Assembly: GCF_001659605.2 (NCBI RefSeq)
Contig: NC_035171.2
Coordinates: 7,359,873 to 7,423,872 of the forward strand
DNA from: Manihot esculenta
Lineage: Eukaryota > Streptophyta > Magnoliopsida > Malpighiales > Euphorbiaceae
Length of the DNA stretch: 64,000 nt
Reading direction: 5' to 3'
Of this stretch, positions 36,805 to 50,440 are shown piece by piece. How positions within the stretch are numbered: the stretch's first letter is position 1; each line of letters begins with the position of its first letter. Position numbers and translations under genes: made by a program. Under the pieces are notes generated by a model. It saw only the letters and a program-made list of their open reading frames with translations, did no database searches and had not been told where the DNA came from.

Positions 36805-36845
36805 TTTAAATCTCCACAACCAAACCAGCAGCATAGGTTGCGACG
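36805..36845 (-). pseudogene. glycerol kinase exon relic (fourth copy)
   Basis: The sequence aatctccacaaccaaacc followed by agcagcataggttgc is a diverged copy of the AAYAANLAVGI part of the exon. It lies 150 bases beyond the exon, after intron-like DNA. Confidence 0.65.
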
Positions 36846-37940
36846 GATTCAAACAATTTAGTTAGGGAGCCCAATTTTAATAGATGATCAATAAAAATAA
36901 AATATATAAAATAAATATATATTTACAAAAATATTTATGAAAAAATTAACAAAATATTATAATTATATTATAATTTATCTAATTTTTTTATTAATTAAAA
37001 TATATTAATAACAACTTTATTTTTATGTTCAATAGAAGTCAACAATAAACCAATCAATAGCTTTATCTCTCATTTTATAGACTTTTAATAATATTTATTG
37101 TAGAAAAAATATTTCTACTATGAATATGACATGTAAATTTATAAAAAAATTAATATCGTAACATAATAATTTAATATAATATTTATTATAAAATTTATTT
37201 TTTAAATTAAATTATCTAATCCATTAGTTATACAAATAATATTTTCATTTCATTTTTCTAAATTTAAATAACCTAATCTATTATCTACAAAAAATAATAC
37301 TTGATTTATATTTAAGTATTTTTAAATTTAAATTATCTAATCTATTACCCATTAAATTTATATTTTTAAAATTAAATTATTTTTTAAATTTAAATATTTC
37401 ATAAAACTCATTAATTAATAAAACATTAATCATAAAATACTTTTATTTATAAAAATTTAAAATTTATTTCTCTAAATTTAGATAGCTTAACAAATAATTT
37501 AATTATATAAATAGATTAAAAATTAATTAAGTGAGATAATTTTTTAATAATAAAAATAATGTATAAAATTAAATTACGCAAAGAATAATTCTTTAAAAAA
37601 ATTTTATGTATTGAAGTTGAAATTTTAAAAATAAAAAAGTAATTTTTTTGAATTTTAAAATATAGAAAATGAGAGGAGTAAAATAAAATAAATAATTCAA
37701 ATTAAATTAATTAAATAATATTAAAGACGAATAAAGATTTATTTGATAACAAGATTAAAAAATTTAATTTTATAAAATAAAAAATATTTTAATAAAATAA
37801 TTTTGAAATAAAAATTAATTAAGAAACTTTTTAAATATATATAGAGAACTAACAGTAATTTTTCTACTTATATGTAAAACTATTTAAATACCTCTAAAAT
37901 TTCTAATTTTTTTGGGGCCCATAATCCTTTAGTCCCACCG
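36846..37940. other. AT-rich spacer
   Basis: No gene or named repeat recognised. Confidence 0.5.
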
Positions 37941-37948
37941 CTCTCCGT
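37941..37948. repeat. 8-bp target site duplication (left)
   Basis: ctctccgt, identical to 39105-39112 on the other side of the hAT-type element. Confidence 0.9.
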
Positions 37949-39104
37949 TAGGGATGGCAACGGGTAGGGTACCCGCGAAATTCAGGGTACCCAAATCCGA
38001 ACCCGATTATATTTACAAAATCAAAACCCGTCCCAAATCCGTTTAATATTTTATTTTTACTATCCGAACCCGTCCCGAACCCGTTTAGCAATACCCGCAC
38101 AATACCCGAACCCGATTTTTTTAATTCAATTCGATGAGAAAAACTGCCAAATAAACTACACCTAACAGTTGCACAACCCAGCAAACCCAGCAGTGTGTTC
38201 AATAACAAGAACCAGCAACTCAGCAACCCAGCAAATAATGATTTATAATCATATAATCAGATTAATTCCATAAATTCTAAAAATCAACAGTATTACATTA
38301 ATCAAATAGTAAATAATTAGATTTTTTAACAGTATCCAAATAATTAGATAAATAGTTCCTAAATTCTAAAAATCTTTAATAGCAACTAAAAATTTTTCAA
38401 GAACATACACACAAAAGATCTTGATTATCAAAAAATTTGATTGTAAACCTGAAGAGAGTTCCAGGAGATGTCGCCGACACCGATTGAGGAGGGGAAGGGT
38501 TGTCTCTAGCATCAGTGAAGTGGAGGAGAGAAGCGTCAATTGAAAAGAGTAGATGTCACCGACTGGAGAGAGAAGGAGATATCGCCGATGCCGACCGGGG
38601 AGAGGGAAGAGTTGTCTCCAACTGGGAAGTCGGAGATGTCGCCGCTGGAGAGAGAGAAGGAGATATCGCTGACTGGGGAGATCGCTGACTGGGGAGAGAA
38701 AGGAGACGTCGCCGGTGCCGACTGGGCTGCCGGCAGTCGTCAGTGAAGTGGGGGAGAGGCGTGACTGAGAACTATGGGAAGGGAAGCGAGGGAGAGAGGC
38801 GCCGTGACTGAGAACTATGGGAAGGGAAGCGAGGGAGAGAGGCGCCGACAAAGAGAGGAAAGCAGAGTAAAATGAAAAAAGGAATTAGGGATTAGGGTTA
38901 CTTCACTTAGTTTTGTTAATATAGCTAATCGGGTTTGGGTAACGGGTATCCGAGCACCTATTCCCGAACCCTACCCGAATCCGAGACGGGTAGCATTTTT
39001 TAAATCCGAACCTGCCCAAATCCGTTTTATAAAAACCCAAATCCGTCCTAATAGGGTTTGGGCGGATCGAGTACCCGCAAAAACCCGCCCGACTGACATC
39101 CCTA
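37949..39104. mobile_element. non-autonomous hAT-type DNA transposon
   Basis: 1156 bp bounded by imperfect inverted ends: TAGGGATGGCAACGGG at the left and, on the opposite strand at the right, TAGGGATGTCAGTCGGG. Perfect 8-bp duplications flank it, which is the hallmark of the hAT superfamily. Both subterminal regions hold many short accccg/cgaacccg motifs, as hAT transposases usually require. The middle (38440-38880) is GC-rich with short repeats. No transposase is encoded; the 161-codon open frame on the minus strand (38366-38851) is Ser/Leu/Arg-rich, repeat-derived and not recognisable. Confidence 0.88.
38761..38846. repeat. 43-bp tandem duplication inside the hAT element
   Basis: The unit starting gtgactgagaactatggg occurs at 38761 and again at 38804, essentially identical. 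Confidence 0.93.
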
Positions 39105-39112
39105 CTCTCCGT
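39105..39112. repeat. 8-bp target site duplication (right)
   Basis: ctctccgt, the partner of 37941-37948. Confidence 0.9.
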
Positions 39113-39260
39113 CCCTGAACATAGACCGCTCCAAGATTTGAGAGGTTGTCTATAATAGTTAAATATTCCATTCGCACTGAAATTTTATTTTATAGTAATA
39201 ATTATAAATATTTTAGAGAAAACATATTATTTAATTTAAAATAATAATATATATAAAATA
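39113..39260 (-). pseudogene. glycerol kinase exon/intron relic next to the hAT element
   Basis: catagaccgctccaagat and the following tgtctataatagttaaatat resemble 36415-36455 joined to the intron at 36700-36790. It is a decayed second copy of the exon edge plus its intron. The hAT element lies immediately beside it. Confidence 0.5.
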
Positions 39261-39723
39261 ATTAAAAATAATATTTTTTTTATAAAATTTTTATAATTAT
39301 TAATATAAAATAAAATATATCTATAGTGAAAATTATTAACCACATATAGTTAGATTATTATTATTTTTAAAATTAAATATATTATTTAATTATAGTTAAT
39401 ATTATTTTTATTTACGAAATTAATTTATAATTAAAAAATAGTAAAATGTTATTTTTAGATATAGTATGAATTTTTATATTTTGATTTTTAAAAATCGGTT
39501 AAAATTACACTCAATTTCATTCAAAATTTAAACTTTTAAATTAAAATACAAAATATTGTAAACATTTTGTCTTTTTCATATACTTAGCCGTGAGTTTATA
39601 ATTAAAAAATAATAATAATAATATATATGGCATATTAACTAGACTATTAAATTTAGAAATTTACAGATTAATTAAAATTATATCAAAAAATAAATGTAAC
39701 CAATTAAATTAAAATTAAAAAAA

Positions 39724-39960
39724 TTGCTTGCACCGAAAGCATGGGAAGGCCCAAGTAACTCCAAAACTAAAAACCAAAGAAGACTAAACAATAAAAGCAA
39801 CAAAAAGACAACAAAGAGACAAAAAGGAAGCCTGAAAGCTTTGCCGAGGCTTACTTCCCCTTTGTCTTCCCTTTTTCTTTCTTTTCACTTTAGCTTTCCC
39901 TTTTCTCAGATCTTCTTCTCCATTCTGGTTATTTATTTTGATCCACTATTTTACTAACTA
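39724..39960. other. retroposed-looking segment shared with 50340-50410
   Basis: A stretch rich in caaa/agac words (ccaaagaagactaaacaata) is similar to 50365-50405. It is followed by a pyrimidine-rich tail. The 77-codon frame here has no recognisable domain. Origin unknown, probably the untranslated part of a retroelement. Confidence 0.4.
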
Positions 39961-39963
39961 AGA

Positions 39964-41391
39964 TGATCAGTCCAAATTTAGACAATTTTAATATATCGTT
40001 ATTAATGTTAATTTACATATTTTCTGTCTAATTTTATAATTTTAATCTTATTTTGTAGAAAATGGTGTAAAATGGTAATTTGGTGAAAATACTCTTAAAA
40101 CGGCCTAAAATAGGATGAAGAAGAACAAGCTTGTTGTCCAAGTTAAGTTGCAGCTGAAGTGAAAATAAATAAGAAAAGTGCATAAATAAAGAAAGTGCAT
40201 AAATAAGGAAAGTGAAAAGTAAGAAAAGTACATTCAGCCAAGCAATTTGAAATTCAAATTTCAAATCTTCAATAAATCTTTCCCTTATTCAAGAAGTCAA
40301 GTCCCAAGAAGATGCACATTTAAAATTCAAAATTCAAAATTCAGCTTGTTTTGGAAGCCAAATCTCAAGAAGACATACTTGCCTCCCAAGTAATCAACAT
40401 TTAAAATTTGAAATTTAAAAGAATGCTCCACCTCACAAAGAAACTAGGGAACACTCTCTTCCTCTCTTCGAGTGCCGCACACCCTATATATGCTTCTCTA
40501 CCATTCGGTCACAACTCCTTCTCCTCTCCAAGGCTTCGGCCATCTCTTCTCCTTCTACCTTTCTTTATTTTTTTGGCTTTGTTTCAGCCATGAGTAGCTG
40601 AAACCTTTTTTTCTAGTTGAATATTATGTGAAACTTTGATTGTTTTATGGATTGAGAGACTTGATCATACATTGTTTATCTTTTGTTATTTAATATTTAT
40701 GCAATTTCATACTTAATTCCATTGTTGCTTTATTGTTTAGATCTACGTTGATTTTTTATTGCAAAGTAATAATTTGTTAGTTTGGATAGTTTAAGTCCGT
40801 AATTGCTTGGATTATTCAAACATAAGAACACTTGGTGTAAAAACTAAGGAAATTGCATGATCTAGCGATATTACCATACGTTTGGGTAGCTAAAATTATG
40901 TCTCTCTATTTCTTAATGCAATTGACAGTTGTTAGATGCCAAACGTCTAAGGACGTTCATTGGCAACTTGTTGATTAGTGATTAGTTAGAGGACGTTCCC
41001 TAATAAATTTATGCTTAAGGAGGGATATAGTGGTGAGAAGCGTCTTCCATCTCCATAACTAATTTATTAAATCAAACAAAAGAACCTAAATGTCAATGAT
41101 CAATCCCAACAACTGAAATGGATCCAATTCTTCAATTAGAATTTTTCTCATTATTGAATCTCTTTTACTTTAATTATTTGCTTTACTTTGTTGCTTTCAA
41201 TATTAGTTTAACTCATCAATCTCAAACCTCCCATTTTACTTTTATTATCTATTTATTTTCTTGGTCTTGATAAGAGAAATAGATAAGTATCAATTCCCTG
41301 TGGATTCGATTCTTTTGCCACTACCTGCAGTTATAAAATTATTGATAACCAAAAATATTATTTTTTACCGATTTCGACAACTGCACAGTCA
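39964..41391 (+). mobile_element. probable solo LTR (Ty3/gypsy, TAT/Ogre-like)
   Basis: 1428 bp beginning tgatcagtcc and ending gcacagtca, flanked by taaga (39959-39963) and taata (41392-41396), a 4-of-5 match. Inside, a TATA motif (ccctatatatgcttc near 40483) is followed by a leader with atgagtagctgaaacc. Near the end, ccctgtggattcgat and ttgccactacctgcagtt resemble the U5 part of large plant gypsy LTRs. No internal domains or second LTR are present. The ends and the family are inferred from memory of related LTRs. Confidence 0.58.
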
Positions 41392-41396
41392 TAATA

Positions 41397-44300
41397 TCGT
41401 ACATACTTATTATAATATTTAATCATTGCAAGTTTTACTTCACAAATCCAACTCGTGTTGATGTTAATTTAGAGTTCATTACTTAGTGTCACAAGAGAAA
41501 GATAAAAGTTTCAATTCATCTCCTCTTTGATGCTTTGTTGATGTCATTAAGATTGCTTAACTGATTTGACTAATCACCAACGTCTTGAGATGATAGATTT
41601 TCTTTTATCTGTAAATGCACACCTTGAAACTAAGCCTACACTACCTAGACAAAGTAAAATTTAGCATTTAAATAATGTTACAACTAGAAACAAAAGTATA
41701 CAAAGTGAAAATTTTATACCAAATGGCTGGTTGATTAAGTACAATTTGGACACTTAATGTATGTCTACCTCAACTTTTCTTGCAAAGTAGTCTCTCATTT
41801 AGGGATTTCTAGTAGTCTCTCACATCTACCAAATAGTAAAAAAAAAATTTGAAAAAAGTGATTCAAAAGAACTCCTACGCTATAAAACCGACTAACGTGA
41901 ATATATTGATAATCGGATTAGAAAAAAATTAGGTTGATTTTACTAATAGATTCACAATCTATCAATAAAATTTGTAATAAAATCTTAGAGTTTGAAATAT
42001 TTCGGACTCATTGAGAAAATGCTTCAAGTTCACTAAAAATTAGTATGTTTTATATGCATATATTTGTAGTTTAGATGCAGATGGGCTAAATTTTCATTTT
42101 TGGAATTGAGTGGGCCAATTAAATTGAGGTGGGTATCTTAGAATATGTAATATGAGATTTCTTGGCATAATTCTCTATTTGGTTTTCTAAACTTTCTTCT
42201 TAAGTTTCAATTCCAAATCTCTCCTTTTCATTAGGAATCCAATCAACTGGAAATATTCAATTTAGTTGCTTAATGTAACCCTATATACAATATATAATTT
42301 ATAAAATATTAATTTATAAAGTTATAATATATACAAACGAAAATATAATTATATATTATTGAAAAAATAATATTATACTTTAGTATTATTAATAAAAATA
42401 TAAATAATATTTAGTTTAAGTATATATGTTAATTAAAGAAATTAAATTAATTCCATTATTAATTAAATTACATATTATAAAAAATAGTTAAAATGAATTG
42501 ATGAAAACGCACCCTCATGCCAAGCATGAAAGTTCTCTTCCAGGACCAGAATTTTAAAAATTCAAGTCTCACTGTCATGATTTTTATTGTATTTTTTTTT
42601 ATTACTTCAATCATAAAAAATTATATTAATTTACTTTTTACTCAAGTGATCTTAGTTTTCAACGATCTTTTTTCAAAAAAATATCTTATATTTTTAACAT
42701 TTAAGTCAATAAAAAAATAGTTAAATGGAAAATATTTTTTTATTAAAATAAAAATATATTATTTTTTATATTTTGAAAATTTTATTAAAATATTAATATA
42801 TAAAATTATTAATATATTTTAATTTTTAAATCAAAATTAAATAATAACAACAAATTATTTTATTATAAAATATTTTATTTGATTGATATTTTTTAAATAT
42901 AAATTATTTTTCTTAAATAAATAAAATCTAAATTACTGAAATAAATATTAATAATAATATATAAAATGATTTATAATTATAACGTTTGGAGAGATAAAGA
43001 CATAGAGTGATAAATGAAAATAATAGTGAAAGAGAGACGGAAAGAAAAAGAATTATATAAACTATTATATGCGCTAATAATTATTCTTCATCACAATTTT
43101 AAAAACATTACCATCCGAAAAAATAAATTTGTAAAATCTTAATAAAATTTTAAGTTCACAGCTATTATTTTTCTTTTTTTAACATTCTTAACTTTTTGTA
43201 TTTTTCCCTTTTCAATGGTCTTTCATTCAAAATTATATTAATTTAATTTCTAAGCAATTTGATAATCCATCTATATTTTATTTTATGAAAAAAAACTATT
43301 ATTTAGACTCTATAGTATAAGAAAATTTATTAAGTGATTTTCTAATTTTAAAAAATATATTAAAATATTTCTGTAGAAAGTTTACTAGTTAATTTTTTCA
43401 TTAATTTTAACTGTTAAATATTATTTAAAAAATTTAAAATGCCCATAATATAAAAAGATTAATTAGTATATCTTTTTTTTAAAAATTTAAAAAACTAATT
43501 AATAATCTTTTTAAAATTATAAAGACTATTTAGTAAAATATTTAACGAGAAACTAATTAATAAATTTTTTAAAATATTAGAAATAATTTAATATATTTTT
43601 TAAAATTAAAAAATTAATTAATAAATTTTTCCACTGAATAATAATTTTTCTTCTTTTTTACTAATGAAGCCCCTATTATTGCATTAGATTGTGACTTGGG
43701 CACATTAAACCAAAGCCCCTACTTTTTTTTTTTTTTTTTGAATCAAACCAAAGCCCCTACTTAACGCTATCATTTCTTTCCTTTCATTGGATAAATTTTT
43801 TATTTTTAAATATATTGATTTAAAAAAATTTTAAAAAATATTATTACAAAGAGATATTAAATTTTCATTAATAAATTTAATTTTTTAAAAAAGTTAATTT
43901 TATTTATTGTAAATTTTAAAAATAAAACTAAGCATAGAATTAAATTTTACTTTTATTTTTCTATTTTATAATTCTAATTTTAAAAATACTAATAAATGAA
44001 AATATATATTACAGTTATTTCATATATTATGAAATATAATTAATCTCATTTAGATTAAGTCTTGCACACAGAGATTATTTGAATTTTCTCATATGGAATT
44101 GGGTGAGCCACTTAAATTAAAGTAATTATGAAATTTGACCATTGAATGGTAATTAAAAATTTTCTTTGATCTGTTCTAAAAAAGAATTTCAATCAATAGT
44201 TTAGATAAAATAAAATTTTTAAAAATTTGATAATATTATTAATTTAATTAGAAATTTTGACAAAATATAATTATATATTGATATGTTCGTTAAATATTAA

Positions 44301-45784
44301 TAATTCATTGAAATTATGATCCGTACAGAAAAATTTAAATATCACATATCACTAAAATAGAAAATTCATAATAAAATAGTGTAATTCACTAAATTATGAA
44401 ACAAAAATACAGAATAAAAAGTTTATTATAAATTAAAATAACTGAATATATAATTATATTTTACTTTAATTGTAATTAATTTGCATTAAAATTTTAACTT
44501 TTTTTTTGAATAAAAAATTTTAACTTATTTAACACTAAAACTTATAAAAATTATAACAATTAAACACAAATTAATCATATTATTTTTTATAAATAATTAA
44601 TTATATTATTAATAATTTATTGAAAATAAAAAATTATCACATATTACTAATTGTATTTTAAATAAATTATTATAAATTAACAAAATTAATTATATGATAT
44701 AATTTTATCATTTTATAAAAATTTAAGATTCAATCAGTAAAATTGTAAATAAATTTACTAATAAAATAAACTATTTATGACTTATTTTTATAAATTATCA
44801 ATATTATAATTAATGTGTTTAATTGATATAATTTTGGTATTCAATAAATTATAATTTAAATTTAAATTTTTAATGAGTTAACATGAGATAGTAAAGTGGT
44901 ATAAGTATATATTTAGAATTATTTCAATAAGAATAATAATAAATATTTTAAAACACTTGAACTTAAAATAAAGGGAATTGGAGAAAATTTTATATATATA
45001 AAAAGTAAAGAGGATGTAATTTTGTTGTTATTAAAGAATATCAATATATTAATTATATAAAATTTATAAATATATAGCAAATAAAGCTCGTAAAAAAAAT
45101 TAAAATATATAGTAAATTTCATAAAATTGATTTAATATATTAAAATAAAGAATTGTTATTATCTTTAATAATGAAAATAAAATATAATAAATTAACTACT
45201 GCATTTTGAAATATAAAATATTGACAATAACATCGTTTCAGAGTAATATTTTAAATTTATTTATAAAATAAATTATTATTTAATTATTTTTAAATTTTTA
45301 TAAATGGAAATATTAAATTTTAATATGATATATTTTTAAATATAAAGTAAAATATCAATGCAAAGTAAATAGTAATTTTAATTAAAGTGTACAGACTATA
45401 TATACTCATTGTAAATGATAATAATAGAGAGAAAAAAAAAAAAAAAAGAAACTCTATAAATTATCACTCATACTCATGAAAACATAAAAGTTATTTTTTT
45501 TATCAATTGAATTTCTTTTATGCCTTCATTTTTATTGTAACAGACTTCTTCCAAATCAAAAAAATAAATAGTTATAACCAAGTACTGACTTTGCCAAACT
45601 CCACTGCCGATGACTTTCATTGACATTCTGTCGTAGTCGAATAATATGGAAATGAGCACAATAATAAGCAATAAAGGCAACTAATATCAAATTCAAAAAA
45701 AAAAAAATGATAAAAAAATAAAATAACTAATGATAATTTATACAAAGTCAAATTCAAAAAATAAAAAATAAAAAAATAAAATTA
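41397..45784. other. AT-rich region, duplicate of RLP flank
   Basis: No gene found. 41450-41780 matches 50440-50700 (agagttcattacttag and ctttgatgctttgttgatg). 41990-43700 matches 8350-9960. A gtgggccacttaaatt-type block is at 44040-44165. 44760-45300 matches 13220-13780. A T-rich run lies at 43722-43739. Confidence 0.68.
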
Positions 45785-46470
45785 GAAGTTAATGACAAAA
45801 CTTAAATTATTTCAAACCTCTATTTTCGAAGTGGAAGCGATTATAGTCCCACATATCATAGTAAAATCCATCTGAATAGAGTTATGTTTAAAATTAGAGC
45901 ATTAACTTAAATTATTTCAAACCTTGATTTTTCGATTTTCGAAGTTAAAGTGATTGTAGTCTCACGTATTACACTAAAATCCACCTGAATAGAGTTATGT
46001 TTGAAATTAGAGTATTAACTCTATTAAGTTGGAGATGGAAATCGATTAATAATTTTTAATTTAAATTTAAGATTGAAAATATTTAAGGGAACTGTTCTAA
46101 ACACTTTCTCTCAATTTTTTATTAAAAATATTAAAATTCACAATGTAATATATAGAATTGATATGCTTCTAACTATGAATTTTGAAAAATAAAAGTTATA
46201 TAAAAAAAAGTGATGGATGAGAGCATTGCATTTCTAAAACATAAGTTTTTAATAGGTGTGAAATAAAATTTAATGAGTGTATAATTGAAAAATTAATAAA
46301 AAATTATAATTTTTAATAAATATAAAAAGATGAATAAAAATTATGAAACAGTGGAAATATTTTACTTTAAAAGTTTATTTGATTTATTTTTTAAAATTTA
46401 TTTAAATTTTTAAAAAAACTTGATAATTTTATTAATTACACATTAAAAAATAAAATAAAATGGCATATTA
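45785..46470 (+). repeat. orphan RLP upstream region, third copy
   Basis: Two copies of the RLP-upstream core (near 45790-45880 and 45893-45995) are followed by sequence like 11840-12260, including gtgatggatgagagcattgc near 46209, similar to the stretch at 11970 and to the start of RLP exon 1. The copy ends at about 46470 and no LRR coding follows. Confidence 0.68.
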
Positions 46471-49140
46471 ATTTAATTATGAGACAAGCTAACAAAGTAT
46501 CTCAATAGAAGTGTTTTGTGCTATGCTAGTCTTAAAATTTTTTATTAATATTGTTAGGTCTGTCTAAACGATAAAACTTTTTATTATCAGAAAAATAAAA
46601 TAACCTTTAAATTCTCTGTATCTTATAATTTAAGCTAAATATATAAAATAACTAGCAACATAAATTGTAATGAAATAAATGAATTCTTGGCATTACAATC
46701 TTTGCAGGACTAATGAAATAAATGAATTCTTGGCATTACAAGCTGTGAAGTTAAAATTAAAAAGGACAAGACAATAAATGACACGCCCACGGACTAGCAG
46801 AAAAAGCATTTACCTACTAACTTTATTTTTGTTTTTGGGGCATCATTTTTCCGTATGCTTCCCATTCTCCTCCAATTCCTGTGGTTCAGTTTTTCCCTTT
46901 TGTTATTTTCAATGTTAAATTACATAATAATTTAAATTTTATAAATATATATCAAAGTATTTATTATCTATACCACCTTATATTAAAATTGTAAAATTTT
47001 GTTAATTATAATTTTAAAAAATTTAAGAGTGTTGTGTTCCGCTATTACTTTTAATTAAAAGTATAAAAGTCATCCTCTAAAAGTATAATTTTAAAAACAT
47101 TATGAATAAGAAAAAATTGTGAAGACTTTGATAAAAATTTAAGTCCGTTATTATAATTTTTTTTTATCATTCTCAACTTTAATTTCTGACTGCTTATTTC
47201 AAATTATATTAATTTTTATTTTTCAGACAACTTTCTGTCTTATAATTTTTCTAACCCGTGTAAACACCGTTCAAGCTGCGAAATTAAAATTAAAAAGATA
47301 AGACAGTAAATGACACGCGCACAGACTAGTTGAAAAAGCATTTACCTACTTATAGACATGTTATATGCATATGGATTTTTCATGTCTTTTATCATTTTTT
47401 TTTTCTAAAAAATATCCCAAGTAAACTATTTTTTTTTTTCGCTTAAAAAATATATTTAGATTTTTTTATTTTTCTTTCCAAAAATTTTAAAAATATTATT
47501 GTAAAGTATCTGTAAAGAGAGAATGAGTTTCTAATAACAAATTTAATTTTTTTAAAAAATTAATTTTACTTTATTTTAAATTTAAAAAAAAATACTTAAG
47601 CATAGAAAAAATTTGAAAATAAAAATTAATTAAATTTAACTTTGTTTTTACGTATTCTAATTTTAAGAGTATTAATAAATTAAAATAAGCATACGAGTTT
47701 TATCATTACTGCTTAACAAGAAAATTAATAAGCATCAATTCTGTTGATTAAAACTGATTCTCTTCTTCTAATTTAATTTCTATATTTTATAAATATTTTA
47801 AATTTATTTAATTCAAATAATAAGTGAAAAGAAAAAGAAGAATTTTAAAACAGATAAGAGAAGTAGGAGATTTCGATTGAAAATTTTGATTTCAAAAAAA
47901 AAAAAATTTTAAAAATTAAGTATAGTGGATTGATAAAATATACAATTAATTTAAAAGTCGAGCCGAAAGTAATCCAAATTAAAGATTTATTGCAAAAAGT
48001 AATTCATTTAATTTTCTATTTGTTAGTTATAGTATTCAAATAAGCAAATTTCATCAATTGTTTTTTTAAATTGAAATTGGGTATTAGAGGAGTAAAATAT
48101 GATATATCTCAAAATGTATTTACCACCAGATTAAACCTGTGAGTGCAGGCAAATCTCACCAATTATTTCTTAAGATTAAATTAATTTGCAAAGTGTTAAA
48201 TTAATTTTTAATTAATTAATAATCTCATCAAGCGTATATATTTAATTAATTAATTGCATTGAGAAAAGAAAAATCCAAACTTGATTAATAATTGTAAGTA
48301 CATTATTTAAATCAAATTACTCAATTTCTTAGCATAAATAGATATGTTAATTGCTACTTATTAAATAGTTACATATTTAATTGAATTAATTAGAAATATG
48401 TTGTCTAGTTAAGATATTCAATAGATCTCTTAAATTTTCAAGAAGACAACAATGAAAGTTGTGGTTTTCGAAAAAAAAAAAAGAATAAAAACAGAAATTA
48501 AAATAAGATATCACAACTTAATAAAAATATCAACTAAGATTAACCTTCAATTGAAAAAAAGTATTTAACCACTAAAGACCATAATAAAAATGCAGAAAAA
48601 TAATAAGAAGAAGGGAAAGAGGTTCGACTGGAGAAATCGAAATGAAGAGATGAAAATAAAAGGTGAATTGAGAGATGAGATAATTTTCTGCTTCTAAACT
48701 AGACCTTATATATATTTTCCAATAAAAGATTAAAGAAAATATCCAAAATTTAAAAAGAGAAAATAAATCAACAAATGTACCATTGTTAAAACCGAAATTC
48801 TGTTGTCTATACATCAAGTTTGGATCACAGTATTAGGCAAGGTAAAATTTTTCAGTATATAACAGTTCTAAAATAGCATCTGTTGGTTTTTTTTTCACAC
48901 TCTTAACTCTAAACTTGTCTAAAAAATCAAAATTCAAGAAAAATATAATTTTTACCATTAAAAACATAACAAAATCATGAAAATTAATATGAAAAAAATA
49001 ATTAGTTTTAAAACTCATCAAAAATAGAAAATAAATGTGAGATGAGAAATTTATAAAATGCTTCAATATAAGTACAGTCATTCCTTGTATTATGCAACAT
49101 AAAACCTCATATAGATTATGCTCCTAGTTATTTTACATAA
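46471..49140. other. AT-rich spacer with one small dispersed repeat
   Basis: No gene found. A stretch of about 75 bases (gaagttaaaattaaaaagga, then gacacgcccacggactag) at 46745-46815 is repeated at 47275-47345. A shorter direct repeat (taatgaaataaatgaattct) lies at 46668-46690 and 46709-46730. Confidence 0.55.
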
Positions 49141-49142
49141 TT

Positions 49143-49620
<478 letters not shown>

Positions 49621-50440
49621 TTTTCTTTATTTTTTATTTTTTTAACAATGCAAGTTTATTGTATTTTTCATAACTGAGTTGGCTAGTACAAAAAACTAAG
49701 AGGACTACAATCCAACCAAAAGACCAAAACAAAACTTCTAAACGATCAATATCCATAAAAAATAACTCAAAGCCCACAATCGCAGCACAGAAAATAGAAG
49801 TCACAACCCCTACTGTTGCACACCTACCGATTTACTGATGCCTGAGTTACCAAAGAATAGAACAGTGAGAAAAATATAGTTGAGATAACAATGACAACTC
49901 AAATCCAACCCTTCAGTAAACAATAGAAACCAAGAGAATAGATAGCATAACCACAAGCAGACATGCAACCGAGATAGGAACAAGGAGGTTCGTGGCCGAA
50001 CAGAAGCAGCTCAGAAGGAAACTAGACACAGAAGGAGGAGGCACAACAGAGTTCTAGATCAGTCATTGACCCATGAGAGCGTAACTCATCGGACGTGTTG
50101 ATGTAGTCCTGAGGAGCAATGCCCCATAGATGCAAAGAACCTTCCCAGATTTAGAAATATAGAGCTACTTAACCCTCTAAACTAGGTCCAAAAGAGCAAT
50201 CCTTCACCATCAAGAAAGATAGGTATCTGTAAAAGGAAACCAAAAAGAAAAACAAAATAAAAAACCAACGACAACCACCCATCTATGGTGAAGAAGAACA
50301 GAGGGTAGAGGTGATTTCTTACCCAAAAGTAGGTTAGGGCCAAAGTAACTCAAAAAGAAAAACAAAGAAGACCAAACAACAAAAGCAACTAAAAAACAAT
50401 AAAGAGACTCTAGCATAGAACCTTGGAATTCAATGTTGCT
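49621..50440 (-). other. retroposed relic with poly-A-like end
   Basis: This block is much less AT-rich than its surroundings. Read on the minus strand it ends with a polyadenylation-type aataaa (near 49658) followed by A-rich sequence. Mixed-composition text precedes it (for example tttgggttggattgtagtcc-like), as in 3' untranslated ends of plant LINEs. No protein domain is recognised; the 86-codon minus-strand frame at 50210-50470 has none. The source element is uncertain. Confidence 0.42.

Noticed and set aside
38366..38851. 161-codon minus-strand frame in the hAT element as a transposase
   Set aside because: Low-complexity Ser/Leu/Arg composition from internal repeats; none of the hAT transposase motifs are visible.
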